A stretch of DNA of 64,000 bases, from positions 1-64,000 of the forward strand of contig CAJOKJ010000009.1 in NCBI GenBank assembly GCA_905235155.1, in the 5' to 3' direction. Under the pieces are notes generated by a model. That model made no database searches. It worked only from the letters and a program-made list of their open reading frames with translations, and was not told the origin of the DNA. The stretch is from Candidatus Gastranaerophilales bacterium (lineage in GTDB: Bacteria; Cyanobacteriota; Vampirovibrionia; Gastranaerophilales; Gastranaerophilaceae). Both the position numbers and the translations under genes were made by a program. Below, one piece after another: positions 1 through 9,268 of the stretch; position 1 is the first letter of the stretch; every line of letters begins with the position of its first letter.

Positions 1-126
1 GAAACCCGCATGGTGTCGGTCGGACGTTACTCCGCCGACACCCCGAATAATCCGACAACTTTTGCCACCAAAAGTTTCCTCCGTCCGAGCAGGACATTAC
101 TATTTTTTATAAATTTAAAATCTTGA
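1..126 (+). other. GC-rich tract, possible 3' end of an upstream gene
   Basis: The first 100 bases are about 55% GC by hand count, far above the surrounding sequence. One plus-strand frame is open from base 1 to a TGA at 124-126, so this could be the tail of a protein entering from the left, but I recognise nothing in it. The tract also folds well: GGTGTCG (11-17) can pair with CGACACC (36-42), and CTTTTG/CAAAAG forms another hairpin near 59-76. A structured RNA is therefore an alternative. I cannot decide between them. Confidence 0.3.
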
Positions 127-151
127 TTTTAGCAAAAATGTTTGATATAAT
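123..151 (+). promoter_or_regulatory. Promoter reading rightward into a palindromic site
   Basis: TTGATT (123-128), 17-base spacer, TATAAT (146-151). No credible plus-strand gene follows; transcription would run antisense into the lytic transglycosylase gene. The same promoter-plus-palindrome unit occurs in inverted orientation at about 22350-22427, where it faces a recombinase gene, so this copy may be a relic or the other end of an inversion. Confidence 0.5.
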
Positions 152-199
152 TGATTTATAGGAATATATGCATGTAACATTTTATGGAAAATGTTACAT
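137..199. repeat. Palindromic recombination-site-like repeat, copy A
   Basis: A perfect palindrome has 12-base arms, ATGTAACATTTT (172-183) and AAAATGTTACAT (188-199), around the centre ATGG. The preceding 35 bases also belong to the repeat: read in reverse complement, the unit matches 22366-22410 at about 45 of 48 positions. It lacks the T-run expected of a terminator. It shares the core AACATTTT-N4-AAAATGTT with the sites flanking recombinase 1. Confidence 0.75.
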
Positions 200-246
200 T
201 CATAATGTCGTAAAACTCTTGAATATATTACAAATACTAATTATAA

Positions 247-2241
247 TTAGTAATCACCATAAATTCTTGCGTAATTCCAGTATGCTTTATACACTTTTTT
301 CAAATAATTTTGAGTTTCAGAATAAGGAATTTGCTCTAACAAATCATCTCTATAATCGTAAGTAATATTATTCTTCCACGCTCTGACCATGCCTGCACCA
401 CCATTATAAGAAAGAACAGAATAAAAATCACTACCATTATTTAATTTTTTTAGTTTGGACATATATATACTTCCAAGTTGAATGTTATATTTAGGATTAT
501 ATAAATAATTAGCACCATTAAAAGTTAGTCCGTAAGCATTTTTAACTTCATTTGCGGTTTGTGGCATTAATTGCATTAATCCCCTTGCACCAACGGAACT
601 TGTAGCATTTGTATCAAAATGACTTTCTTCCTTAACCATTGCTAATAACAAGACAGGGTTATTATTTAATGTAAATTCTTTTATTATTTCATAATAATGA
701 ACAGGATATACCAAACGCCATCTAAAATCTGTTTTTGGAGGCTTTTTATCCATTTTATCCATTGCATCTCTTGCCAAAACAACAGATTTATTAAAATTAC
801 CTTCTTGATAAGCAAGCCAGCTTTGGACAAATTTATCATTTTTACATATTTCGTTTACCAAACCATAATCCTTTAACAAAGCAAGCTTAACAACCATATC
901 TCCGTCTTTTGAATGCTCATACGGAAATACTACCGGTTTATATTCTATATCATCAACAAACAGCTGATTTTTAACCCTATTCATATCAATATAAGAACGA
1001 TACGCATAATACGAATCAGGATACACTTCCATAACTTTTTTATAATAATATCTTGAACCCTCGTAGTTTTTAGAACGTTCTTCCGCTTTGGCTAACCAAA
1101 ACAAAACAAATGGAGTTGAATTTACTTTTGGGAATTTTTTTAAATGTTCTTCTCCTAAACGCTTTGCATTTTGATATGTTCCATATTTCACATTTGAAAA
1201 AATCATATTTGAAAGTGCATCTGCGGCAAATTGACCTGACGGAAATTTTGCATATAACTCTGAATAACAAGCATCTCTGTACTCAACAGGTGAGTTATTG
1301 CAGGTTAAATATCTGACATAGTCCTCTCCTGTTTTCCCGTATGAAAGTTGAGCCAAATTGGAAATTGCTGCCATTTTATTACCTGTTTGAGTCAACAAAT
1401 ATAAATCTATCGCTTTGTATAAATCTTCTTTCGCAACATATTGAGAATATTTTAAAACACCCTGTTCGGTAAGCTCCTTAACTTTTGCATATTCTCTCAG
1501 TTCATAATAATTTTTTACCATATCGCACCAACTATATGCAATATTTGTTTTATCAAGATGCTTTTTAGCCCATTCGTATTGTCCGAGTGCATAATATGAA
1601 CGTGCAATAATTAAGTTATCTTCACCTGTCAAAGAATTTGGATTTAAATCTTTAATTTTGTTTATTGAATATATAGCAAAGCGACCCGCAGGAGCATCTT
1701 TTAAATAAGCCTTAAAATAATCTTCTGCTTTTTGTATATCCAAAGCAAGCTTTGTAGGATTTGTAACACCTTCTAATTCACGAACTTGAATTAATCCTAA
1801 ATAATACTTTGAAGCAATTGCATACTCACTTAAAGGATATTTTTTTACAATATTATTGAAATGTCTTTTAGCACGTCTTGGAGAAGTATCGTATATATTC
1901 TGTGCTAACAAATATTTTATTCTGATTGACAACGTAAAATCAGGATATCTGCGAATTAATTGTCTGTAATGCTTCATAACCAGTTTTGGCGATTGCATAT
2001 TTTCTGCACATTTTGCCTGTCTGTATATTGCGGCAGGTTTTAATGCGGAATTTGAAGATACTTTTGCAAATGCTTCATAAGATTTTTTGTAATCCTGAGC
2101 CTTAAAATATTCAAGACCCTGTGCATAAATACGTAATCCGTCAGATTCAGAACGGGTATTGTTCCAAGCATTCACAATCATTATTGCAATAATTGCACAA
2201 ATTATTACTACTATTAATATTAATTTTTGTTTTAAATTCAT
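247..2241 (-). CDS. Membrane-anchored Slt-type lytic transglycosylase with TPR-like helices
   Basis: This protein should cleave the MurNAc-GlcNAc bond of peptidoglycan with formation of 1,6-anhydroMurNAc. Residues 7-24 form one membrane anchor. Residues about 30-500 are helical TPR-like repeats, as in the Slt70 superhelix. The C-terminal SLT domain (from about 528) shows the catalytic Glu539 in a KEES motif, the GLMQLMP motif at 554-560 and a YNGG motif at 612-615. The length (664) is close to Slt70. A GGAG ribosome site sits two bases before the ATG. It is transcribed away from the LptD operon and is followed by the palindromic repeat A. Confidence 0.9.
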   Translation of the reverse strand: MNLKQKLILIVVIICAIIAIMIVNAWNNTRSESDGLRIYAQGLEYFKAQDYKKSYEAFAKVSSNSALKPAAIYRQAKCAENMQSPKLVMKHYRQLIRRYPDFTLSIRIKYLLAQNIYDTSPRRAKRHFNNIVKKYPLSEYAIASKYYLGLIQVRELEGVTNPTKLALDIQKAEDYFKAYLKDAPAGRFAIYSINKIKDLNPNSLTGEDNLIIARSYYALGQYEWAKKHLDKTNIAYSWCDMVKNYYELREYAKVKELTEQGVLKYSQYVAKEDLYKAIDLYLLTQTGNKMAAISNLAQLSYGKTGEDYVRYLTCNNSPVEYRDACYSELYAKFPSGQFAADALSNMIFSNVKYGTYQNAKRLGEEHLKKFPKVNSTPFVLFWLAKAEERSKNYEGSRYYYKKVMEVYPDSYYAYRSYIDMNRVKNQLFVDDIEYKPVVFPYEHSKDGDMVVKLALLKDYGLVNEICKNDKFVQSWLAYQEGNFNKSVVLARDAMDKMDKKPPKTDFRWRLVYPVHYYEIIKEFTLNNNPVLLLAMVKEESHFDTNATSSVGARGLMQLMPQTANEVKNAYGLTFNGANYLYNPKYNIQLGSIYMSKLKKLNNGSDFYSVLSYNGGAGMVRAWKNNITYDYRDDLLEQIPYSETQNYLKKVYKAYWNYARIYGDY

Positions 2242-2380
2242 ATCTCCAACCTGTAACTAAGTTTTATTTTACCAAAAAATAACCCCATAAAACATATTAT
2301 GCCGATGAAACTTAACATAATTACATTATATAATTACATTGTGAAAAAATACCAAACTCCACCTATAAAAAATACTAAAA

Positions 2381-2419
2381 AAGATAAGACAAACGTTATA
2401 AAAACGTATGTCTTATCTT
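2381..2419 (-). terminator. Rho-independent terminator of the LptD operon
   Basis: AAGATAAGACA (2381-2391) pairs with TGTCTTATCTT (2409-2419), and an inner ACGT/ACGT pairing lengthens the stem. On the minus strand it is followed by a T-rich tract, placing it just downstream of the aldolase gene. Confidence 0.75.
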
Positions 2420-2448
2420 CGGAAACCAAAATTTTAAATAAATAACTT

Positions 2449-3081
2449 CTATTTTGTCCTTAATTTAAAAATTGCTTGTTCTTGTTCACTTGTCAGCAAC
2501 TTTGCACCACCTAACAAATACGTATTTAATACAATTTGAGCATAAGATTCTGCAAGTTCTAATTTTAAATAAGCATCTTGTATATTATCAGAAGCAACAA
2601 CGAAGCCATGATTTGCCATTAATACAGCATTATATTCATCAAAAAATTTAGCGGTATTTTCTGCTAACTCAACCGTTGACGGAAGTGCATAATCTGCAAG
2701 TAATATTTTTCCGAAATAAAAAGAATTTTCAGCCATAACAGGTTTATCTAAAGGAATACCGGCAGCAGCAAATGAGCATAAATAAGGCGAATGTACATGT
2801 AAAATAACATTCAAATCAGGTCTTTTTTTGTATATAGCAATATGCAACAATTTTTCACTTGAAGGTTTTTTACTTTCACCATATTCCGAATTTCCGTAAT
2901 AATCCATCAAAACAATATCATCATTTTTTAAATAACCGTTCGCAGAACCTGATGCCGTTATCAAAATTTTGTCACCATATCTGAATGACATATTACCTGA
3001 CATACCCGGAGTTAAATTCTTTTGCCCCATTAATTTGCCATAGTCTATAAGTAATTTTTCTATTTCATTTCTTGTCATCAT
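2449..3081 (-). CDS. Class II aldolase/adducin family protein
   Basis: This belongs to the zinc-dependent class II aldolase family (L-fuculose-1-phosphate aldolase, L-ribulose-5-phosphate 4-epimerase, methylthioribulose-1-phosphate dehydratase). The family signatures are visible: GNMS near residue 29, SSE at 74-76, the zinc ligands His95 and His97 in HVHSP, and the third histidine, His158, in ANHGF. The length of 210 is normal. The ATG overlaps the lptD stop by four bases (ATGA), so it is translationally coupled to an envelope operon. The exact substrate cannot be read from the sequence; a fucose-related role would fit the fucose genes elsewhere in the window but is only a guess. Confidence 0.8.
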   Translation of the reverse strand: MMTRNEIEKLLIDYGKLMGQKNLTPGMSGNMSFRYGDKILITASGSANGYLKNDDIVLMDYYGNSEYGESKKPSSEKLLHIAIYKKRPDLNVILHVHSPYLCSFAAAGIPLDKPVMAENSFYFGKILLADYALPSTVELAENTAKFFDEYNAVLMANHGFVVASDNIQDAYLKLELAESYAQIVLNTYLLGGAKLLTSEQEQAIFKLRTK

Positions 3082-5333
3082 AAAGGTTCACCCTCCATAT
3101 ATTTTGATGTATCGTCTATATCAACAATACCTACGTGTGAACGATACGGATTTGGCGGTGGCACAAATTCATATCTTTCAACCTCATTTTTAGGTCCGTC
3201 AGTTTTTCCTACCTTATCAGGATTTTTAATTGTCATTTTTTTGTATTCAACAGAAGAACCTTTTGTATTCATAGCCATTGAAACACCAAAATATGTGTTT
3301 TTTCTAACCCAGTCATAACCAAGATTTAATTTAAAATCGTCAGGTCCGATAGCAGCATAAAAAGTTGCCTCACGCAAAAGATCCCTTTCGTTTTTTCTTA
3401 TTGTATCTTTTAATAAATAAGAAACATAAAACCCTAATGTCAAATATTTATGAAGTCTGATATATTCTCTTAAATATACATTTGAACGACCATATCTATA
3501 AGTATCAAATTCTGTTAGCGGTGTATTATCATCATAACAAGACAGATAATATCCTGCCTCTTGACGCCAATTTTTATACTGAGTGCTTAAACGAGGTCCC
3601 AGTCTACCTACAAATTGAGTATCACCAGTTCCGTATAAAGCTGCCGAACCTTGTGCTATAACACTAAAATCAACCTGCTTCCAACCGTCATAATAAGTTG
3701 TATCTACACCTCCAAACATTGAATATAACCGTTGATTGTATTCTGCCATATACTTAAATCTTGCTGTACTCATATTTGAATAATGCCGATATTTATTACC
3801 GGATTGATTTCTATCATTTTCGTGAAATATACCAGCAGAAAGTCTGTGTCTAAACGAGGCATTTGCGTTTTTATATAGAAAATCATTGTGAGTGTAGCCT
3901 TTTTCATAAACTAAATCACCACCGTAACCAAGCCAATATCTACCCAGAAACCAGTCATCCATATATGAGTTTTTACCATATTGCAAGAATAAGTGATCGT
4001 CCAAACGTTGAACACCTCTTAAAACAAAGATGTTTGAAGCGGTATTATATGCAAACTCGGTATTATTAGTCGCACTTGTAAACCTTGCCATACCACCAAA
4101 ACCAAACTTATTCTTATAGTTTATCGTTGGCATTAATTTTAAAGTTGATCCAAAAGGAGTTTCAAGAACAACACCAGGTCCTAAGTACATACCAAATGCG
4201 GCTAAAGAACCCAATTCAGGATAATTACCTTCAAAATAATCCCTTTCTTTATTTGTGTAGAAAGTTAATGAAGGTAGTGAAAAAATCTTTTTACCTGTTT
4301 TGTTTGAATATATTTTAGGATTTTTTAATTGAATTTTATCATGTGAAGCCTTTGCCGTAATCTTTAGTTCGTTTACTTTTACCATATATTTATTATTATC
4401 GACATCATTAATCAAAAATGCCAAGTCTTCATCGGGCATAATAAATCTACCCATAGCCTCACCGAAACCTGAAGAACGAGTATATATAATATCATCTGAT
4501 TCTGAAGTAATTTTACCTTTTTCGGCTATTATCGTATCACCAAAAACATAACCGTTTTCAGCCTCAAAATCCAAACTCATTGCATATTGTGCTTTAGGAT
4601 TTGTAATTTGACTCATTTCTTCATTTAAATCAACTTTTATATAATCACCATAGAGATCTTGACCATCTCTTATAACTTTTACATTATCATATAACTGCAC
4701 AATACCTGTCATATTATTGTAAGTCATTCTATCCGAATACATAATGGTATTTTGAGTAGGAAATTTTAATTCAACATTACCTACCGCTTCCATTTCATTA
4801 GATTCGGGAAGATATTTCATAGTTCTGCATTTAACCATTACTTGAATATTTTGAGCTTCTTCTTCTTGAAGTAGTGAATTTTCTTCATTTTCCGAATTTG
4901 ATATAGCATTATCATTTATTTGTGTTTCTGAATTATCATGTTCATCAAGTGCTGTTTTTTCATCTGTATCTGTACTAATTTGCGTATTTAAATTTTGTTT
5001 TTTTGCAAATTTCATTTGAAGATTATTTTTAACATCAACTATTTTTAATCTTATTATTTTAAAAGGCGGCATTGTTTTGTTTCTATGAAATGCCAATCTG
5101 CCTTGCCAATTAGAAGGTCTGAATTGTTGGTAATACTGTTTTTTTTGTTCTTGCAATACTTGATTGCGTTCTTCTTCCAATTCAAATCTTGATTTAAAAA
5201 AAGTTTCACCGGTATAATCCGCAAAATCAGTCATATTAGTAGATCGACTTTCAACAACATCTTCTATTGCAAATGTCGGCTGTATTACAAACATTAATAA
5301 TATTAAAATTAAACCATATCTTATCTTAAACAA
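3078..5333 (-). CDS. lptD: LptD/OstA-like outer-membrane LPS assembly protein
   Basis: LptD forms the outer-membrane barrel that inserts lipopolysaccharide at the cell surface. Residues 1-22 are a signal peptide ending in FA before IED. An acidic, low-complexity segment follows (about 110-160), then an OstA/LptA-like beta-jellyroll (about 165-300) with the typical alternation of short beta strands built around node-like phrases such as VGNVELKF. The remainder is rich in aromatic beta strands, consistent with the barrel. At 751 residues it is within the family range. No LptE gene is adjacent. It lies between an M23 peptidase and an aldolase in one operon. It indicates a Gram-negative envelope with LPS or a similar lipid. 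Confidence 0.8.
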   Translation of the reverse strand: MFKIRYGLILILLMFVIQPTFAIEDVVESRSTNMTDFADYTGETFFKSRFELEEERNQVLQEQKKQYYQQFRPSNWQGRLAFHRNKTMPPFKIIRLKIVDVKNNLQMKFAKKQNLNTQISTDTDEKTALDEHDNSETQINDNAISNSENEENSLLQEEEAQNIQVMVKCRTMKYLPESNEMEAVGNVELKFPTQNTIMYSDRMTYNNMTGIVQLYDNVKVIRDGQDLYGDYIKVDLNEEMSQITNPKAQYAMSLDFEAENGYVFGDTIIAEKGKITSESDDIIYTRSSGFGEAMGRFIMPDEDLAFLINDVDNNKYMVKVNELKITAKASHDKIQLKNPKIYSNKTGKKIFSLPSLTFYTNKERDYFEGNYPELGSLAAFGMYLGPGVVLETPFGSTLKLMPTINYKNKFGFGGMARFTSATNNTEFAYNTASNIFVLRGVQRLDDHLFLQYGKNSYMDDWFLGRYWLGYGGDLVYEKGYTHNDFLYKNANASFRHRLSAGIFHENDRNQSGNKYRHYSNMSTARFKYMAEYNQRLYSMFGGVDTTYYDGWKQVDFSVIAQGSAALYGTGDTQFVGRLGPRLSTQYKNWRQEAGYYLSCYDDNTPLTEFDTYRYGRSNVYLREYIRLHKYLTLGFYVSYLLKDTIRKNERDLLREATFYAAIGPDDFKLNLGYDWVRKNTYFGVSMAMNTKGSSVEYKKMTIKNPDKVGKTDGPKNEVERYEFVPPPNPYRSHVGIVDIDDTSKYMEGEPL

Positions 5334-5348
5334 TTTTATTTACCCCGT

Positions 5349-6461
5349 CTATATATAATTTAATGGATTTACAGGCTTACCATTGACCCTAACCTCGAAG
5401 TGACAGTGCGGGCCGGTACTATACCCTGTTGTTCCTTCTCGTCCAACAGTCTGACCTTTATTTACATAAGCTCCGTTAGATGTCGAAATTGAATCTAAAT
5501 GGGCATATAAAGTAGTTGTCGGATGACCATTTACCAGACCGTGATCAATAATAACAACCTTTCCATATCCGCCATACCAACCTGTGTATATTACTTTGCC
5601 GGAATTTGATGCCCTTACTTCTCCTCGATATTGTCCACCGATATCTATACCGGAGTGAAATGTTCTGCTATTAAATATAGGATGCGTTCTATATCCGAAC
5701 GGAGATGTAATTCTGCCTGAAATAGGCTTGATAAAACCTGATACAACTTTTACATCACTTTTATTTGTAGAACGATTAATCATCGTTCCTATACTCGCTG
5801 ACTGTTTTGCAAGTTCTTTTTCCGCTTTTTCGTATGCAACTCTGTCAGTACGAAGTTTATGTATCATATTTTCATTTTGTGCAATTTCTCGTTGAATAGT
5901 TTGTTGTTGATAGTTAATTGTTTTTATTGAATGAGCAATACTTCTTTTTTTCTGTTCAATAGAATATTTTAACAAAGCAATTTCATGTGCTTTTTCTTTT
6001 GCTATTTTCATTTTTGCATAATCTTGCTTTATCAATTTTGATTCAAAATACATTCTGTCAAGAAAATTATTAAAATCATTAGCAGACAACAGCAATACAA
6101 AAAATCCTCTACGTTGAGATTTATAAATTTTTCTTATCCTTGTTTTCATTCTAAAATCTAAAGTTGAAAATTCAGACAGTGCAATATTTAATTGTGTTTC
6201 CATCCCTGCAAGTTCTGAAGAAGCCGTATCCAGTTTTTTTCTCGTTGTTGCAAGATTAGATGCAGTACTTTCAAGTTTTTGTTGATTTTTGTACAACTTA
6301 TTGTGTTCAATTTTTTCAAGCCACTTTAAGTGATTAATTTTTTGTCTTGCCTGCTCTTTTGTTTTTACTTGAGCCGCACTTGCAAATGGCAAACAAAACA
6401 TTATCACTGCACTTAGCAGCAATAATACTGTTATTTTGGTTGTACTTATAATCTTTTTCAC
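5349..6461 (-). CDS. Secreted M23 peptidase with coiled coil (EnvC-like)
   Basis: A signal peptide (residues 1-30, cleaved after the SAA region) is followed by a long coiled coil (about 32-215) and a C-terminal LytM/M23 domain (248-370). The zinc ligands are intact: His269 and Asp273 in HSGID, and His354 in HCHFE, with His321 in LYAHLD as the usual catalytic-site histidine. It is therefore probably an active endopeptidase, not a degenerate activator such as EnvC, although the coiled-coil layout is EnvC-like. Translation starts at GTG with AGGAT seven bases upstream. That ribosome site overlaps the stop codon of the small upstream gene, which suggests coupling. Confidence 0.88.
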   Translation of the reverse strand: MKKIISTTKITVLLLLSAVIMFCLPFASAAQVKTKEQARQKINHLKWLEKIEHNKLYKNQQKLESTASNLATTRKKLDTASSELAGMETQLNIALSEFSTLDFRMKTRIRKIYKSQRRGFFVLLLSANDFNNFLDRMYFESKLIKQDYAKMKIAKEKAHEIALLKYSIEQKKRSIAHSIKTINYQQQTIQREIAQNENMIHKLRTDRVAYEKAEKELAKQSASIGTMINRSTNKSDVKVVSGFIKPISGRITSPFGYRTHPIFNSRTFHSGIDIGGQYRGEVRASNSGKVIYTGWYGGYGKVVIIDHGLVNGHPTTTLYAHLDSISTSNGAYVNKGQTVGREGTTGYSTGPHCHFEVRVNGKPVNPLNYI

Positions 6462-6471
6462 AAATAAAATC

Positions 6472-6576
6472 CTAGTGTAACATTAGGGGAAGCATTAACA
6501 GACCTACGGTCCATGCAATAAATGTAAACGCTATTATTAATATTATAACCTTTTGATGACGTCTAAAAAATTCCAT
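6472..6576 (-). CDS. 34-residue single-pass membrane peptide
   Basis: A short frame starts at an ATG with AAGGGG nine bases upstream and ends in TAG ten bases before the M23 start codon. The peptide opens with MEFFRRHQK and continues as one hydrophobic helix of about 22 residues. Its start resembles the N-terminal anchor of SurA/PpiD-type chaperones, without the rest of the protein. The ribosome site and the tight spacing to the next gene support real translation. It would be the first gene of the M23-lptD-aldolase operon. It could be a regulatory leader peptide, a small membrane partner, or a remnant. Confidence 0.6.
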   Translation of the reverse strand: MEFFRRHQKVIILIIAFTFIAWTVGLLMLPLMLH

Positions 6577-6619
6577 TTTCTACCCCTTATTTAACAATAT
6601 AATACACACAACATGCAAA

Positions 6620-6661
6620 TTTTGCAATGATATTGCAAAAAAAATTAAAATCGTTTAATAT
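6620..6661 (+). promoter_or_regulatory. Palindromic operator overlapping a promoter
   Basis: TTTTGCAAT (6620-6628) and ATTGCAAAA (6632-6640) form a perfect palindrome with a three-base centre. It overlaps the -35 element of a promoter TTGCAA (6633-6638), 17-base spacer, TAATAT (6656-6661). The -10 ends six bases before the ATG at 6668. The palindrome lies between divergent transcription units and could be bound by a repressor of either. Confidence 0.55.
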
Positions 6662-6667
6662 ATGCGT

Positions 6668-9268
6668 ATGCAATACAAGTTTTTGAATTTCTTTTTAGAC
6701 AAAAAGGATATATTATCTCAAAACTGTGAGATGATAGATCCTATATTGATTGAAAATAATGCTTCACAACTTGGTGATATATATGAATTTTACAAAAACG
6801 AACGCCCCATAATGTACGTAAACGGTTTTTTAGGTACAGGGAAGGTTCAATTAATAAACTATTCTGCGAATTTTTTATCGGATGATACAATTATTTTAAA
6901 ATATAATTGCTTTGAAACCACAATATTAGATGATATTTTCCTAACTTTTTTTGAAGAATTTAAAAAACTTGAAACTCAAAAAATTATTACACCACCTAAA
7001 ATCAAATCAGAAAATTTTAATCAAAAGATACACTCTTATTTTTCGACTATTGAAAAACCTATTCTTATAGTTCTTGACTCATTTGAAGCACTAACGGAAG
7101 AAAACAGAAAAGAAATTATTGATTTCATACTGCACTTAATCTCATTCCAAAAAGTAAAAACCATAATCATAGGCAGAACGTTTAAAGCATCTTATTTCCC
7201 TGAAAATTATCCGTTAGACAGAGTTACAACAAGCACTTTAGATAAAAATTTATTTGAAAAATATTTAAAAAACAAAAAAATAAAATACACTCCAAAAGTT
7301 CTTGAGGATTTATATAAATACACAAGAGGATATTATTACTTTGTTGTTCTTACTCTTAGAATTTTAAACGTAAAACAATTAACACCCGAAACTTTTTTAG
7401 AAAATTTCAAAAAAAGTTTTATGAACTACTATGAATTTTTAGAAAAAGAATCTATTGATTTGATACCCGCAATTTCAGTAAGATTTTTTTGGATGTTATG
7501 TTTATTCAGACACGGTATGAGCATACAACTACTAAAACAGATGAAAATGTATGACGAAGAAATTATCGGAGTTCTTATTGAGAATAAAATTTTAACAAAA
7601 GACAATAATCAAATCTATGTTCAAGATTATTTTAAAGAACAAATGGATAAATCAATCCCTCAAAATGTTGCATTAAAAATACACCAAAACATCATTGATG
7701 TATATGAAGCACAATTACCTTTAAAACCGCTTGAAAGAACCATTCTGCTTTCAAGACAAACCATGAGAAAAGAAATTGAATATCATAATTTATTTTTACC
7801 CAAAAAGGTAACTCCTTCCGATTACGCAAAAAATTTAACATACGCAACATATAGAGCAGAAAAACCTGTTGAAACAAAATCTTTAGCAACAAATTCCGAG
7901 CAACCGCAACAAACTCAAACACCACAAGCATCGCAACAAGATAAATGGGTTGCTTCAAATCAAAACAGTAATGTACAAATGCCACAAAATGTGAATATAA
8001 ATGTTGACTTAAGCAAGTTAGGATTTGACGTAAACGAATTACCGTTTAAACTAACTCCTCAAGAGATGGAAATGCTTGCGGCAAGTGTAGCAAGCATTCA
8101 AGAAGCACATCAAAAAAATATTGAACAAAATATAAACATTAATATACAAAATGCAGAGCAAAATAATAATACGCAAGAAATTCAAGAAGAACCACAAGTA
8201 CAAATAACTCTTGATGACATTTTAAATTACGCAAAAGAACAAGAAACACAATACCAATATCCAAAAATGATAGAACTGTATCAAACAGCACTAACATATA
8301 AAGATGATAATGAATATTACAATCATTTACCAATAATTTACACAAAATTAGGTTTGGCATATCAAAAAATGTCTGATTGGGAAAATTCGTTAAAATACTA
8401 TGAACTTGCAAGAGAATTTTACAATCAAACACTGGAAAAAGTAAAAGAAAATTATATAAAATTAAACATTGCCAACATATACTACGAAACGTACAAACAA
8501 GACAAAGCTAAGACATTACTGATTGATATTATTAATTCTGACGGCATGCCTGAAGTTTTGATAACAAAAACATACATAACACTTGCAAATATAGAAGACA
8601 GCATTTCAAACATCAACAGTGCTTATGAGTATTATAAAAAAGCAATTTCCATATCACATGAAACAATGGATACAGAAACATTATCCGAATTATATTTCAA
8701 ATTTGCACTGCTTTCTGATGACAAAGGTAATGTGCCTGTTGCACTTGAATATTACCAAAAATGTATAAATTTGAGTGCTGACGACAAATTAAATAAATAT
8801 CTTTCGGCAGCATATTCCAACGTAGCAACACTCCACTTGGAAAAAAATGAAAGAGATTTAGCAGTTAAAAACTTCACGAAAGCCTATGAGATTGATGAAA
8901 AGAACAATAACTACGATGGAATGTATTTTTCAGCGACAAAACTGGCTCAAATATCACAAAAAATTTCACCTGAAAAAACTATTGAGTACTTATCAAGAGC
9001 AAAAGAATGTGCAAAAAGTCTGAATGATACTTTTTATATGGCTTCTGCTGCACTTTCGGCAGGCGATTTTTATTACAGTCAAAAGTTAAACGAAAAAGCC
9101 CTTAAAGAATATTTCAATGCCTTTGATATCGCAAAAAACAATTTCAGCAAAGACAACTTAAACAAAATTCAAATGCGTATTGATGATATTAAATTCAGAA
9201 TAGGTATTGCAACATTCCAAAAAATTGAAGCAGAATATAAAAATGAACAACAAAATAATATTCAATAA
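6668..9268 (+). CDS. STAND-like NTPase with C-terminal TPR repeats
   Basis: The N-terminal part (about 1-370) resembles an AAA/STAND NTPase: a P-loop, GFLGTGK, at 53-59 and a Walker B-like VLDSFEAL near residue 135. The residue after the P-loop lysine is valine where serine or threonine normally coordinates magnesium, so activity is doubtful. A Gln/Asn-rich linker (about 395-520) leads to at least six TPR-like helical pairs up to the C-terminus. I use the second ATG (6668) because the -10 TAATAT ends at 6661, which puts the predicted transcript start on this codon. The first ATG is at 6662. No ribosome site is present. The function is unknown; a signalling or scaffold role is plausible. Confidence 0.65.
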   Translation: MQYKFLNFFLDKKDILSQNCEMIDPILIENNASQLGDIYEFYKNERPIMYVNGFLGTGKVQLINYSANFLSDDTIILKYNCFETTILDDIFLTFFEEFKKLETQKIITPPKIKSENFNQKIHSYFSTIEKPILIVLDSFEALTEENRKEIIDFILHLISFQKVKTIIIGRTFKASYFPENYPLDRVTTSTLDKNLFEKYLKNKKIKYTPKVLEDLYKYTRGYYYFVVLTLRILNVKQLTPETFLENFKKSFMNYYEFLEKESIDLIPAISVRFFWMLCLFRHGMSIQLLKQMKMYDEEIIGVLIENKILTKDNNQIYVQDYFKEQMDKSIPQNVALKIHQNIIDVYEAQLPLKPLERTILLSRQTMRKEIEYHNLFLPKKVTPSDYAKNLTYATYRAEKPVETKSLATNSEQPQQTQTPQASQQDKWVASNQNSNVQMPQNVNINVDLSKLGFDVNELPFKLTPQEMEMLAASVASIQEAHQKNIEQNININIQNAEQNNNTQEIQEEPQVQITLDDILNYAKEQETQYQYPKMIELYQTALTYKDDNEYYNHLPIIYTKLGLAYQKMSDWENSLKYYELAREFYNQTLEKVKENYIKLNIANIYYETYKQDKAKTLLIDIINSDGMPEVLITKTYITLANIEDSISNINSAYEYYKKAISISHETMDTETLSELYFKFALLSDDKGNVPVALEYYQKCINLSADDKLNKYLSAAYSNVATLHLEKNERDLAVKNFTKAYEIDEKNNNYDGMYFSATKLAQISQKISPEKTIEYLSRAKECAKSLNDTFYMASAALSAGDFYYSQKLNEKALKEYFNAFDIAKNNFSKDNLNKIQMRIDDIKFRIGIATFQKIEAEYKNEQQNNIQ

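Noticed and set aside
168-365. Plus-strand 65-residue frame after the promoter at 123-151
   Set aside because: It runs through the palindrome and then antisense to the end of the lytic transglycosylase gene, has no ribosome site and no protein-like composition.
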